Assembly (NCBI RefSeq): GCF_000009765.2
Contig: NC_003155.5
Location: 3,410,001-3,474,000 of the forward strand
From: Streptomyces avermitilis MA-4680 = NBRC 14893
GTDB lineage: Bacteria; Actinomycetota; Actinomycetes; Streptomycetales; Streptomycetaceae
DNA length: 64,000 bases
Direction: 5' to 3'
The translations under genes and the position numbers were made by a program. The notes below the pieces were generated by a model. That model made no database searches and was not told the origin of the DNA. It worked only from the letters and a program-made list of their open reading frames with translations. Shown here piece by piece: positions 17,364-24,876 of the stretch. Position 1 is the first letter of the stretch. Each line of letters starts with the position of its first letter.

Positions 17364-17411
17364 CTGACCGGACTTCTGAACGGACTTCTGACCGGACTTC
17401 TGAACGGTCCG
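17364..17411. repeat. Four 12-bp direct repeats upstream of the M4 protease
   Basis: Units are CTGACCGGACTT, CTGAACGGACTT, CTGACCGGACTT and CTGAACGGTCCG, end to end, so the true period is 24 bp with two copies. Their position between the exporter operon and the protease gene and their regular spacing suggest a multi-site operator. Confidence 0.8.
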
Positions 17412-17434
17412 TATACCGAACATGACTTACCGGA

Positions 17435-17455
17435 CAACGGACGATTTCCGGCCAA
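17435..17455 (+). promoter_or_regulatory. Shared upstream element of the M4 proteases, copy 1
   Basis: The 21-bp stretch begins CAACGGACGATTT and ends GCCAA. It matches 19 of 21 bases at 19897-19917 in front of the second M4 protease gene. It lies 253 bp before the chosen start codon. The match suggests common control or a conserved remnant of the duplication. Confidence 0.55.
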
Positions 17456-17708
17456 ATCCTTGATGCGCCCCTGACAGAAAGCGCGGTCTCCTGACACTCT
17501 TCCCACGGCCACCTCACAGCAAGCACACAGCTCGACCGCTGTGCCGCGGCCGTGCGTTCCCCATGCACCACCCCGAGCACCACCCATGCACCACCCCATG
17601 TACCTGGTTCCGCGTAACGCCAAGTTCCGCCCTGTTCTGCCCGGACGGGTGACCATCGTCCGGTCTCCCCTGGCCGCGCGACCCGCGGCCACGCAGAAGG
17701 AGTCAGTG

Positions 17709-19751
17709 TTGAGTAGCAGTTCCTCCCACAGACGCACCTCCCACATCCTGCGTCGTCGCGCCGGGGCAGTCGCCCTGGTGGGCGTCACCGCCCTGCTCGC
17801 CGCGGCCGTCCAGTCGGGCGCCGCCAACGCCGCCCCCGACCAGGCCCCCACGGGCAAGGTCAAGCCGGGCGCCGTCACCCTGAAGCTCACCCCGTCCCAG
17901 CGCGCCGAGCTGATACGCGACGCCAACGCGGCCAAGGCGGACACCGCCAAGGATCTGGGCCTCGGAGCCAAGGAGAAGCTCGTCGCCCGCGATGTCCTCA
18001 AGGACCACGACGGCACGGTCCACACCCGCTACGAGCGCACCTACGACGGACTGCCGGTCCTCGGCGGCGACCTGGTCGTGGACACCTCGAAGTCGGGCAA
18101 GACCGAGCGGGTCGTCAAGGCGACGAAGGCGGCCATCAAGCCGGCCTCCCTCAAGCCGCAGATCGCCTCCGCCAAGGCCGAGCAGCAGGCCCTGACCGCC
18201 GCCAAGTCCGCCGGTTCGAAGAGCACCAAGGCGGACCGCGCGCCCCGCAAGGTGATCTGGGCGGCCGACGGCAAGCCGACCCTCGCCTACGAGACCGTCG
18301 TCGGCGGCCTCCAGGACGACGGCACCCCGAACCAGCTGCACGTCATCACCGACGCGGCCACCGGCAAGAAGCTCTACCAGTACCAGGGCATCAAGAACGG
18401 CATCGGCAACACCCAGTACAGCGGCCAGGTGACCCTGACGACCACACAGTCGGGCTCCACCTACACGCTGAACGACGGAGCGCGCGGCGCCCACAAGACG
18501 TACAACCTGAACCACGGGTCGTCCGGCACCGGCACGCTGTTCTCGCAGACGAACGACACCTGGGGCAACGGCACCACGTCGAACGCCGCGACCGCCGGCG
18601 CCGACGCGCACTACGGCGCCGCCACGACCTGGGACTTCTACAAGACCACGTTCGGCCGCAGCGGCATCAAGAACAACGGCGTCGGCGCGTACTCGCGGGT
18701 CCACTACGGCAACGCGTACGTCAACGCCTTCTGGGACGACAGCTGCTTCTGCATGACGTACGGCGACGGCTCCGGCAACGCCGACCCGCTGACCTCGCTG
18801 GACGTGGCGGGCCACGAGATGAGCCACGGCGTCACCTCGAACACGGCCAACCTGAACTACAGCGGTGAGTCCGGAGGCCTGAACGAGGCGACCTCCGACA
18901 TCTTCGGCACGGGCGTGGAGTTCTTCGCGGCGAACTCCTCCGACGTCGGTGACTACCTCATCGGCGAGAAGATCGACATCAACGGCGACGGCACCCCGCT
19001 GCGCTACCAGGACAAGCCCAGCAAGGACGGCGCGTCCAAGGACAGCTGGTACTCGGGCATCGGCTCGATCGACGTCCACTACTCGTCGGGTCCCGCGAAC
19101 CACTTCTTCTATCTGCTGAGCGAGGGCAGCGGCGCCAAGGTCATCAACGGCGTCAGCTACAACTCGCCGACGTCGGACGGCCTTCCGGTCACCGGCATCG
19201 GCCGCGACAAGGCCCTGCAGATCTGGTACCGGGCACTCACCACCAAGTTCACCTCGACCACCAACTACGCGGCGGCCCGCACCGGCACCCTCGCGGCGGC
19301 GGGTGAGCTGTACGGCACGACGAGCACCGAGTACAAGGCGGTGCAGGACGCGTGGGCGGCCGTCGCGGTCGGTGCGCGCTCCGGTGGCGGCGGCGGTGGC
19401 GGTACCTCGTACGAGAGCACGACCAAGGTATCGATTCCGGACAACGCGGGGGCGGTGACGTCCTCGATCACCGTCACGGGCCGCACCGGAAACGCGCCGA
19501 GCAATCTTCAGGTCACCCCGAACATCACGCACACCTGGCGTGGTGACCTGGTCATCGACCTGGTGGCCCCGGACGGCTCGACGTACCGCCTGAAGAACTT
19601 CAGCTCGTCCGACTCCGCGGACAACGTGACCGACACCTACACGGTCAACGCGTCCTCCGAAACCGCCAACGGCACTTGGCAGTTGAAGGTCCAGGACCAG
19701 GCGGCGCAGGACGTCGGCACCATCAACAGCTGGAAGCTGACGTTCCCGTAG
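17709..19751 (+). CDS. Secreted M4 neutral metalloprotease with P-domain
   Basis: A 680-residue thermolysin-family zinc protease for extracellular protein digestion. Order: Arg-rich signal peptide (1-~38, ending ANA), an FTP/PepSY-type propeptide (~45-210) that acts as intramolecular chaperone, the catalytic domain with HEMSH and downstream GGLNEATSD (third zinc ligand Glu), then a poly-Gly linker and a C-terminal P-domain (~550-680) of the proprotein-convertase type. The AAGGAG site is 6 nt before TTG 17709 and only 3 nt before GTG 17706, so TTG is favoured; they differ by one residue. The gene downstream is a close paralogue without the P-domain. The P-domain probably assists folding or substrate binding. 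Confidence 0.93.
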   Translation: MSSSSSHRRTSHILRRRAGAVALVGVTALLAAAVQSGAANAAPDQAPTGKVKPGAVTLKLTPSQRAELIRDANAAKADTAKDLGLGAKEKLVARDVLKDHDGTVHTRYERTYDGLPVLGGDLVVDTSKSGKTERVVKATKAAIKPASLKPQIASAKAEQQALTAAKSAGSKSTKADRAPRKVIWAADGKPTLAYETVVGGLQDDGTPNQLHVITDAATGKKLYQYQGIKNGIGNTQYSGQVTLTTTQSGSTYTLNDGARGAHKTYNLNHGSSGTGTLFSQTNDTWGNGTTSNAATAGADAHYGAATTWDFYKTTFGRSGIKNNGVGAYSRVHYGNAYVNAFWDDSCFCMTYGDGSGNADPLTSLDVAGHEMSHGVTSNTANLNYSGESGGLNEATSDIFGTGVEFFAANSSDVGDYLIGEKIDINGDGTPLRYQDKPSKDGASKDSWYSGIGSIDVHYSSGPANHFFYLLSEGSGAKVINGVSYNSPTSDGLPVTGIGRDKALQIWYRALTTKFTSTTNYAAARTGTLAAAGELYGTTSTEYKAVQDAWAAVAVGARSGGGGGGGTSYESTTKVSIPDNAGAVTSSITVTGRTGNAPSNLQVTPNITHTWRGDLVIDLVAPDGSTYRLKNFSSSDSADNVTDTYTVNASSETANGTWQLKVQDQAAQDVGTINSWKLTFP

Positions 19752-19775
19752 ACCCCGCTTGACGCAGGGCACAGG

Positions 19776-19833
19776 ACAGGGCGTCGCCCCGGTGGTTCAA
19801 CTCCCCGGGGCGGCGCCCCCTTTGCTGTGCCCT
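19776..19833 (+). terminator. Hairpin after the first M4 protease gene
   Basis: AGGGCACAG pairs with CTGTGCCCT as outer stem, and GGGCGTCGCCCCGG pairs with CCGGGGCGGCGCCC as inner stem with one mismatch. The structure starts 24 nt after the stop codon at 19751 and points to factor-independent termination. Confidence 0.7.
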
Positions 19834-19896
19834 GACCTCTCCTTGGTTGCCGCCATACCCAAGATCAGGTCCGCATTGCGTACACGGATCTTCACC

Positions 19897-19917
19897 CAAC
19901 GGACGATTTTCAGCCAA
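19897..19917 (+). promoter_or_regulatory. Shared upstream element of the M4 proteases, copy 2
   Basis: Begins CAACGGACGATTT and ends GCCAA, 19 of 21 bases identical to 17435-17455. It ends 131 bp before the GTG start of the second protease gene, much closer than in copy 1. A CACTCTTCC stretch also follows both copies. Confidence 0.55.
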
Positions 19918-20048
19918 CGTTCCTTTGGGGTCATGACATGTACGCGCCCTAGGTGTCACTCTTCCACCGCACGGCTCACCCGCACCGCAACTTCACCCGT
20001 CCGTACGGCTACCCCACGTCGTTCGGCCGCCCCCACAAAGGAGCTTGC

Positions 20049-21713
20049 GTGACCTCCCTCTACGCGCGTCACAAGCGCACCACTCTGGCCATCGCCACCG
20101 CTGTCGCCGCCGGAGCCCTGCTCGCCACCGGTGTGACCACCGGTGCCTCTGCCCAGACCCCGGTGTCCGACGCCGGCAAGAAGGCCACCCTCGCCGGCGC
20201 CCCGCTCCAGCTGTCCGCGGCGGCGCGCACGTCCCTCATCAAGAAGGCCGAAGCCGCCACGCCGGAGACGGCCCAGCAGATAGGCCTCGGCACCAAGGAG
20301 AAGCTGGTCGTCAGAGACGTCGTCAAGGACGCCGACGGCACGCTGCACACGCGCTACGAGCGCACGTACAACGGACTGCCGGTCCTCGGCGGCGACCTGG
20401 TCGTCCACCAGTCGAAGTCGGGCACGACCGAGGGCGTGACCAAGGCGACGAAGGCGACCATCAAGGTGGCCTCCCTCAAGCCGCAGATCACCTCCGCCAA
20501 GGCCGAGAAGCAGGCCCTGACCGTCGCCAAGTCCGCCGGCTCGGAGAAGACCTCGGCCGACCGGGCGCCGCGCAAGGTGATCTGGGCGGGCAACGGCAAG
20601 CCGACCCTCGCCTTCGAGACCGTCGTGGGCGGCCTCCAGGACGACGGCACCCCGAACCAGCTGCACGTCATCACCGACGCGGCCACCGGCAAGAAGCTCT
20701 ACGAGTACCAGGCCATCGAGACCGGCACCGGCAAGACCCTCTACTCGGGCACGGTCACCCTCAACACCACGCTGTCGGGGTCGACGTACCAGCTGACCGA
20801 CGGGACGCGCGGCAGCCACAAGACGTACAACAAGTCGCACACCACCACCTCCTCCGCGGGCACCTTGTTCACCGACGCGGACGACACGTGGGGCACCGGC
20901 GCGGCCTCCAGCTCCACCACCGACCAGACCGCGGCCGCCGACGCCGCGTACGGCGCGCAGGTGACGTGGGACTTCTACAAGAACACCTTCGGCCGCAGCG
21001 GCATCAAGAACAACGGCGTCGCCGCCTACTCCCGCGTCCACTACGGCAACGCGTACGTCAACGCGTTCTGGGACGACAGCTGCTTCTGCATGACCTACGG
21101 CGACGGCTCGGGCAACACCCACCCGCTGACCTCGCTGGACGTCGCGGGCCACGAGATGAGCCACGGCGTCACCGCCAACACCGCGGGCCTCAACTACAGC
21201 GGTGAGTCCGGCGGCCTGAACGAGGCGACCTCCGACATCTTCGGCACGGGCGTCGAGTTCTACGCGGCCAACTCGTCCGACGTCGGCGACTACCTCATCG
21301 GCGAGAAGATCAACATCAACGGCGACGGCACCCCGCTGCGCTACATGGACAAGCCCAGCAAGGACGGCGGCTCGGCGGACTCCTGGTCCTCCAGCGTGGG
21401 CAACCTCGACGTGCACTACTCGTCGGGTGTCGCGAACCACTTCTTCTACCTCCTCTCGGAGGGCAGCGGTTCGAAGACGATCAACGGGGTCACCTACAAC
21501 TCCCCCACGTCCAACGGCTCCACGGTCACGGGCATCGGCCGGGCCAAGGCCCTGCAGATCTGGTACAAGGCTCTGACGACGTACTTCACGTCGACGACCA
21601 AGTACGCGGCCGCCCGCACGGGCACCCTCTCGGCGGCCTCGGCGCTGTACGGCTCCACCAGCACCGAGTACAAGGCGGTGGCGGCGGCCTGGTCGGCGGT
21701 CAACGTCAGCTAG
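20049..21713 (+). CDS. Secreted M4 neutral metalloprotease, second copy
   Basis: A 554-residue paralogue of the preceding protease. It has a signal peptide (1-~34, ending ASA), FTP/PepSY propeptide (~45-205) and M4 catalytic domain with HEMSH, GGLNEATSD and the conserved DDSCFCMTYGDGSG stretch. The protein ends right after the catalytic domain (AVNVS); the linker and P-domain of the first copy are missing. Start GTG 20049 is placed 5 nt after GGAG. Long identical stretches, such as the GGLQDDGTPNQLHVITDAA region, show a recent tandem duplication or ongoing gene conversion. It degrades extracellular protein for nutrition; propeptide differences may change its activation. Confidence 0.93.
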   Translation: MTSLYARHKRTTLAIATAVAAGALLATGVTTGASAQTPVSDAGKKATLAGAPLQLSAAARTSLIKKAEAATPETAQQIGLGTKEKLVVRDVVKDADGTLHTRYERTYNGLPVLGGDLVVHQSKSGTTEGVTKATKATIKVASLKPQITSAKAEKQALTVAKSAGSEKTSADRAPRKVIWAGNGKPTLAFETVVGGLQDDGTPNQLHVITDAATGKKLYEYQAIETGTGKTLYSGTVTLNTTLSGSTYQLTDGTRGSHKTYNKSHTTTSSAGTLFTDADDTWGTGAASSSTTDQTAAADAAYGAQVTWDFYKNTFGRSGIKNNGVAAYSRVHYGNAYVNAFWDDSCFCMTYGDGSGNTHPLTSLDVAGHEMSHGVTANTAGLNYSGESGGLNEATSDIFGTGVEFYAANSSDVGDYLIGEKININGDGTPLRYMDKPSKDGGSADSWSSSVGNLDVHYSSGVANHFFYLLSEGSGSKTINGVTYNSPTSNGSTVTGIGRAKALQIWYKALTTYFTSTTKYAAARTGTLSAASALYGSTSTEYKAVAAAWSAVNVS

Positions 21714-21762
21714 TCGACTGGCCGGCTGGTCGACTGATCGACTGATCGGCCGTATTTCGCAC

Positions 21763-21803
21763 AGGGCGGCACCCGGAGAGAAGGTGACTCCGGGTGCCGC
21801 CCT
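21763..21803 (+). terminator. 16-bp hairpin after the second M4 protease gene
   Basis: Perfect arms AGGGCGGCACCCGGAG and its complement around a 9-nt loop. The 3' arm ends at the first base of the putative -10 box of the following gene, so termination and the next promoter abut. Confidence 0.85.
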
Positions 21804-21808
21804 AGGCT
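21803..21808 (+). promoter_or_regulatory. Putative -10 box TAGGCT for a leaderless transcript
   Basis: TAGGCT fits the TANNNT pattern and ends 7 nt before ATG 21816, which has no Shine-Dalgarno. That spacing places the transcription start on or next to the A of the start codon. No convincing -35 box is seen. Confidence 0.45.
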
Positions 21809-21815
21809 GTGCCCC

Positions 21816-22322
21816 ATGTCCTTCACGTACGAGGATGTCGGCGCGACCCGTGAGAACGGGTACTGCCCGCCGGGATTCCACTCCCTGCACGTGCGCACGC
21901 GCATAGGCGAGGGCGAAGAGGTGTTCCGCCGGGCGTCCCACGCGGTCGTCACCTGGGAGATGCACCGCGCCATGGGCGTCGGTATTGACGCGTCCGCGGA
22001 CGCGGCCGCCCCGGGGGTCGACGTCACGGTCTCCCTGGCCGGCATGATCAAGGCCCCGTGCCGGGTGGTCTGGACGGTCGACGAACCCCGCCGCGCCGGC
22101 TGGGCGTACGGCACGCTTTCCGGCCACCCCGAGTGCGGCGAAGAAGCCTTCGTCGTGAACAGAACGGGCGACGGCACGGTCTGGCTCACGATCACGGCCT
22201 TCAGCCGCGCGGCCAAGTGGTACGCCCGAGCGGGCGGCGCGGCGACGCGAGGCTTGCAGCACGCGTACGCGCGGCGGTGCGGGGTGGTGCTGCGGAGGCT
22301 GTGCGAGTCGGTTGCGGACTGA
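21816..22322 (+). CDS. DUF1990 family protein
   Basis: A 168-residue cytoplasmic protein of the DUF1990 family, recognised by the N-terminal YEDVGATRENGYCPPGFHSL, the W near residue 49 (VVTWEMHRAMGV) and the late YGTLSGHPECGEEAFVV. The family has an SRPBCC-like fold and no assigned reaction. There is no signal peptide or membrane helix. It probably starts without a leader (TAGGCT box 7 nt upstream). Neighbours on either side are a protease gene and a regulatory ATPase on the other strand, giving no functional hint. Confidence 0.82.
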   Translation: MSFTYEDVGATRENGYCPPGFHSLHVRTRIGEGEEVFRRASHAVVTWEMHRAMGVGIDASADAAAPGVDVTVSLAGMIKAPCRVVWTVDEPRRAGWAYGTLSGHPECGEEAFVVNRTGDGTVWLTITAFSRAAKWYARAGGAATRGLQHAYARRCGVVLRRLCESVAD

Positions 22323-22340
22323 GTGCCCGACTCGCCCGTC

Positions 22341-22811
22341 CTACACGCGGCGCTCCGCCACCGCCCTCCTCCTTCCCACTTCGAACCACAGCAGCTTCCC
22401 GGCACCGTGCCCCATCTGGTCATCGCCGAGGCGCCAGCCGCCCCACCAGTCCGCGTACTCCTGTACGAGGAAGAGACCGCGCCCACCAACGGCGTCCACC
22501 GGCGCGCACGGGACACGGTCTCCGGGCGGCCGGTCGAAGGGGGCAGGAATGTGCGGACTGCTGTCCCACACACCGACCCGCAACCGTCCTCCTCCCAGCG
22601 CCGTCAGCCGCAGGGATGCAGGCCCTTTGGCGTACCGGTAGGCGTTGGTGACGAGCTCGGAGGTCAACAGCTCGACGACATCGACGACTTCACCCATACC
22701 GTGCCCGGACAGCGTGGCCCGCACGGTCATACGTGCGACGCGTGCGGCGCGGGGGTCATGGGGCAGGCGAAGGGCGTATACCCAGGTGTCGGGCGGGGTT
22801 ACGGTGACCAT
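22341..22811 (-). CDS. RsbW-like ATP-binding protein next to XRE/DUF397 genes
   Basis: A stand-alone GHKL ATPase of about 156 residues. The N-box ELLTSELVTNAYRYAKGP and G-box VGGRGLFLVQEYADWWG are clear, and RVGVWDSSP is the usual strand between them. There are no sensor or receiver domains. The ATG at 22811 has GGAG 6 nt upstream and is preferred; a GTG at 22931 in the same frame would add 40 residues. It diverges from an XRE regulator followed by a DUF397 gene. This ATPase-XRE-DUF397 trio is a recurring Streptomyces arrangement, seen at developmental loci such as whiJ- and abaA-like clusters. It likely modulates that regulator or a sigma/anti-sigma circuit. Confidence 0.82.
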   Translation of the reverse strand: MVTVTPPDTWVYALRLPHDPRAARVARMTVRATLSGHGMGEVVDVVELLTSELVTNAYRYAKGPASLRLTALGGGRLRVGVWDSSPHIPAPFDRPPGDRVPCAPVDAVGGRGLFLVQEYADWWGGWRLGDDQMGHGAGKLLWFEVGRRRAVAERRV

Positions 22812-23034
22812 GAACGGCTCCGGAGTGGAAGGGGCTTGGGCTCGCTCGACGGCAGCGCCGCGCGGTGGCAGTGCCAGGGCTGTGGTGCGCTTCCGGCTTA
22901 TCGGCGCGGGAGGTTGAGCGACGTGGGACACACCATAGAGGGCGTGATGTGATACTTAACATCGAACGAAGGTGATGATTCATAATTCCCTCCTGTGGGT
23001 GACCCGCAGGAACACACCGCCGAGAGAGGGCCCA

Positions 23035-23889
23035 GTGCCGCCCAGCACCACTCCCACACTGCGCCAACAACGACTGGGCTCCGAGCTGCGCAGGCTCAGG
23101 GAGCACTCAGGACTGACATCCACCGCTGCCGCGGACCTGCTTGGCCTCAAGCAGGCTCAGGTCAGCAGCATCGAGGCCGGCCGCTACGCCGTCAGCGCCG
23201 ACCGCGTACGCACCTTCGCCCGCACATACAGCTGCGCCGACCCGGCTCTGATCGAGGCGCTGGCCGAGATGACCGGGGGCCGTACCCGGGGTTGGTGGGA
23301 CGAGTACCGGGAGTATCTGCCCGCCGGATTGGCCGATCTCGCCGAACTGGAGCACCACGCAACCGAGTTGCGCGTGGCCCTGTCCCTGCACATCCCTGCC
23401 CTGCTCCAGACCACGGACCACGCCCGAGCCATGCTCCGCGAAGCGGTCCCGCCCTTCCTGCCGTACGAGCTCGAGCACCGCCTGTCGTACCGCATCAAGC
23501 GGCAGGAGATCCTGAACCGCTCGGCCCCACTCCCCTACACGGCACTTCTGCATGAGGCGGCCCTGCGCATGCAGTACGGGGGCGCGGACGTCGCCCGGGA
23601 TCAGCTCGCCCACCTGCTGGAGCGGAGCGAGCAGGACAACATCACCATCCGCGTCATCCCCTTCACCTCGCCGCATTTCCCCGGCAACGGCCAGTCCTTC
23701 GACTACGCGGTCGGCCCGACCCCCCAGCTCGACACGGTCCAACTGGACACCCACCACGGCGGCTGCGAATTCCTGGACACGGAAGCACAGTTGGCGAAAT
23801 ACCGGACCGTGCTGGACCGCATGGAAAACTGCGCTCTCGAACCCGCCGAGTCACGCAAGTTCATCGAGCACATCATGCAAAGCCACTGA
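23035..23889 (+). CDS. XRE-family regulator with DUF5753 sensor domain
   Basis: A 284-residue DNA-binding protein. An N-terminal Cro/cI helix-turn-helix (LGSELRRLREHSGLTSTAAADLLGLKQAQVSSIEAGR, residues ~14-50) is followed by the DUF5753 domain (~90-275) with LSLHIPALLQTTDHARAM and a C-terminal FIEHIMQSH. WhiJ-like proteins have this layout and control development or antibiotic genes in Streptomyces. The GTG at 23035 after GAGAGGG is preferred to the ATG at 22972. A DUF397 gene starts 11 bp after the stop, so the two form the usual pair. In some published cases such XRE/DUF397 pairs behave like toxin-antitoxin modules; whether this one does is not visible. Confidence 0.9.
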   Translation: MPPSTTPTLRQQRLGSELRRLREHSGLTSTAAADLLGLKQAQVSSIEAGRYAVSADRVRTFARTYSCADPALIEALAEMTGGRTRGWWDEYREYLPAGLADLAELEHHATELRVALSLHIPALLQTTDHARAMLREAVPPFLPYELEHRLSYRIKRQEILNRSAPLPYTALLHEAALRMQYGGADVARDQLAHLLERSEQDNITIRVIPFTSPHFPGNGQSFDYAVGPTPQLDTVQLDTHHGGCEFLDTEAQLAKYRTVLDRMENCALEPAESRKFIEHIMQSH

Positions 23890-23900
23890 AAGGGGCCGAC

Positions 23901-24089
23901 GTGCACATATCCGCCTGGCAGAAGTCCACCTACAGCCCCGACGGCTCGAACTGCGTCTACGTCGCCGCCACCCCCACCGGAACCGTTCACCTCCGCGAAA
24001 GCGACGACCCTGACGTCATCCTGACCACCACCCGCAACCCGCTGCTCTCCCTCATACGCTCCCTCAAAGAAGACAGCCAACGACGCTGA
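23901..24089 (+). CDS. DUF397 small protein
   Basis: A 62-residue protein matching the DUF397 pattern: W-QKSTYSP-GSNCVYVA near the start, then VHLRESDDPD and a hydrophobic C-terminal helix with basic end (LLSLIRSLKEDSQRR). The start is GTG 23901, just after AAGGGG. It follows the XRE gene by 11 bp and is surely cotranscribed. DUF397 proteins are thought to bind the DUF5753 regulator and tune its DNA binding; this role is inferred from the family, not from this sequence. Confidence 0.9.
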   Translation: MHISAWQKSTYSPDGSNCVYVAATPTGTVHLRESDDPDVILTTTRNPLLSLIRSLKEDSQRR

Positions 24090-24189
24090 CACCCCAAACA
24101 GCTGACCCAGGCGCCCTGGGCCGCCGGTTCGGTGTCGCACAACTCTCAGAGCTGCAATACAGCCGGAAGATTCTTAGGGTTTCCATAAG

Positions 24190-24693
24190 TCAGGATTCTA
24201 TTTCTCGCCCACTGCCAACCACCTTGCCCACACGCAGAGCGAATTGCATGGACCCAAAGAAAGCCTCCCCCGTACCGCTACTGCAAGAAAATTTATACTC
24301 GCCCTCACGGACCACATCGCAGATCATTCCAGCGTTTCCGAGCCATGCCGCACGCTCGCCGAACTTGCCCCGCCAACAGTTCCAGACTTGAAGGGTAGAA
24401 CCCTTCTCGGCGTTGACTCCCATATCAACGACAGATGGCGCCGCATCCATCCAAAATACCAACCCGGGGTGCGACCTTCCTTCAACCGAAAGCACCCCTT
24501 CGCCGACCTGAAGGCAGACCCCCTGAACCGGCTCATCGACAAAGCCGGAGAACTCGAGTCGAATCTTGGAAGTCTCTACTCCTACGGGAATTCGATAGGC
24601 CATATGGATCATTTCGCCATCGCGTTCGACAGGACGGCCGCCCGACTCCTGGAATAGTTCATCCAGCTTGCGAGGAGCAGCTGCACCGTTCAT
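24190..24693 (-). CDS. Unrecognised lower-GC protein next to the XRE/DUF397 pair
   Basis: A 167-residue protein I cannot assign. It has no signal peptide or membrane helix. The middle holds VFWMDAAPSVVDMGV and LQVWNCWRGKFGERAAWLGNAGMI; the end holds YKFSCSSGTGEAFFGSMQFAL. It looks like a compact beta-rich soluble protein. Third codon positions are much less G/C-biased than in all its neighbours (many AAA, ATA, TTT, GAT codons), which suggests recent acquisition. Only a weak AAGAGA site precedes ATG 24693. The pattern recalls uncharacterised Streptomyces proteins found near polymorphic toxins, so an immunity-type role is possible but is a guess. A reading frame on the opposite strand is less protein-like. 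Confidence 0.6.
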   Translation of the reverse strand: MNGAAAPRKLDELFQESGGRPVERDGEMIHMAYRIPVGVETSKIRLEFSGFVDEPVQGVCLQVGEGVLSVEGRSHPGLVFWMDAAPSVVDMGVNAEKGSTLQVWNCWRGKFGERAAWLGNAGMICDVVREGEYKFSCSSGTGEAFFGSMQFALRVGKVVGSGREIES

Positions 24694-24769
24694 TAGGTTC
24701 TCTTTTCAGACATCTACCTGTGGGTCAGGCTCGTCGACCCGTCGGCCGGCTCGTCCGCGGTCGTCGTAG

Positions 24770-24818
24770 AGGTTCAGGGACCCCAGTCGTCCGCCGACTG
24801 GGGTCGGGGTCTGAACCT
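24770..24818 (-). terminator. Two-layer hairpin downstream of glgP
   Basis: The inner stem GACCCCAGTCG/CGACTGGGGTC (11 bp, loop TCCGC) lies at 24779-24805, and an outer AGGTTCAG/CTGAACCT pair frames it. It lies beyond the glgP stop on the minus strand and probably ends that transcript; it shields the lower-GC gene. Confidence 0.75.
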
Positions 24819-24876
24819 GGCGGCTACGCAGCAGTGAGTCGTGAAACTCGTATGCGTAGCCGTGCCCTTGAGGGTG

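Larger units (their letters stand above)
17307..17708. other. Long leader region upstream of the first M4 protease gene
   Basis: No gene is seen in about 400 bp. It contains four copies of a 12-bp repeat (17364-17411), a 21-bp element shared with the second protease gene (17435-17455) and a repeat CCATGCACCACCCC at 17561-17574 and 17584-17597. Promoters and operators of the protease gene are expected here. No hairpin terminator for the ABC operon was found. Confidence 0.55.

Noticed and set aside
24244..24657. Plus-strand frame opposite the lower-GC orphan gene
   Set aside because: Codon bias and residue make-up are worse than those of the minus-strand frame, and no ribosome site or domain is seen, although the orphan's own evidence is modest.
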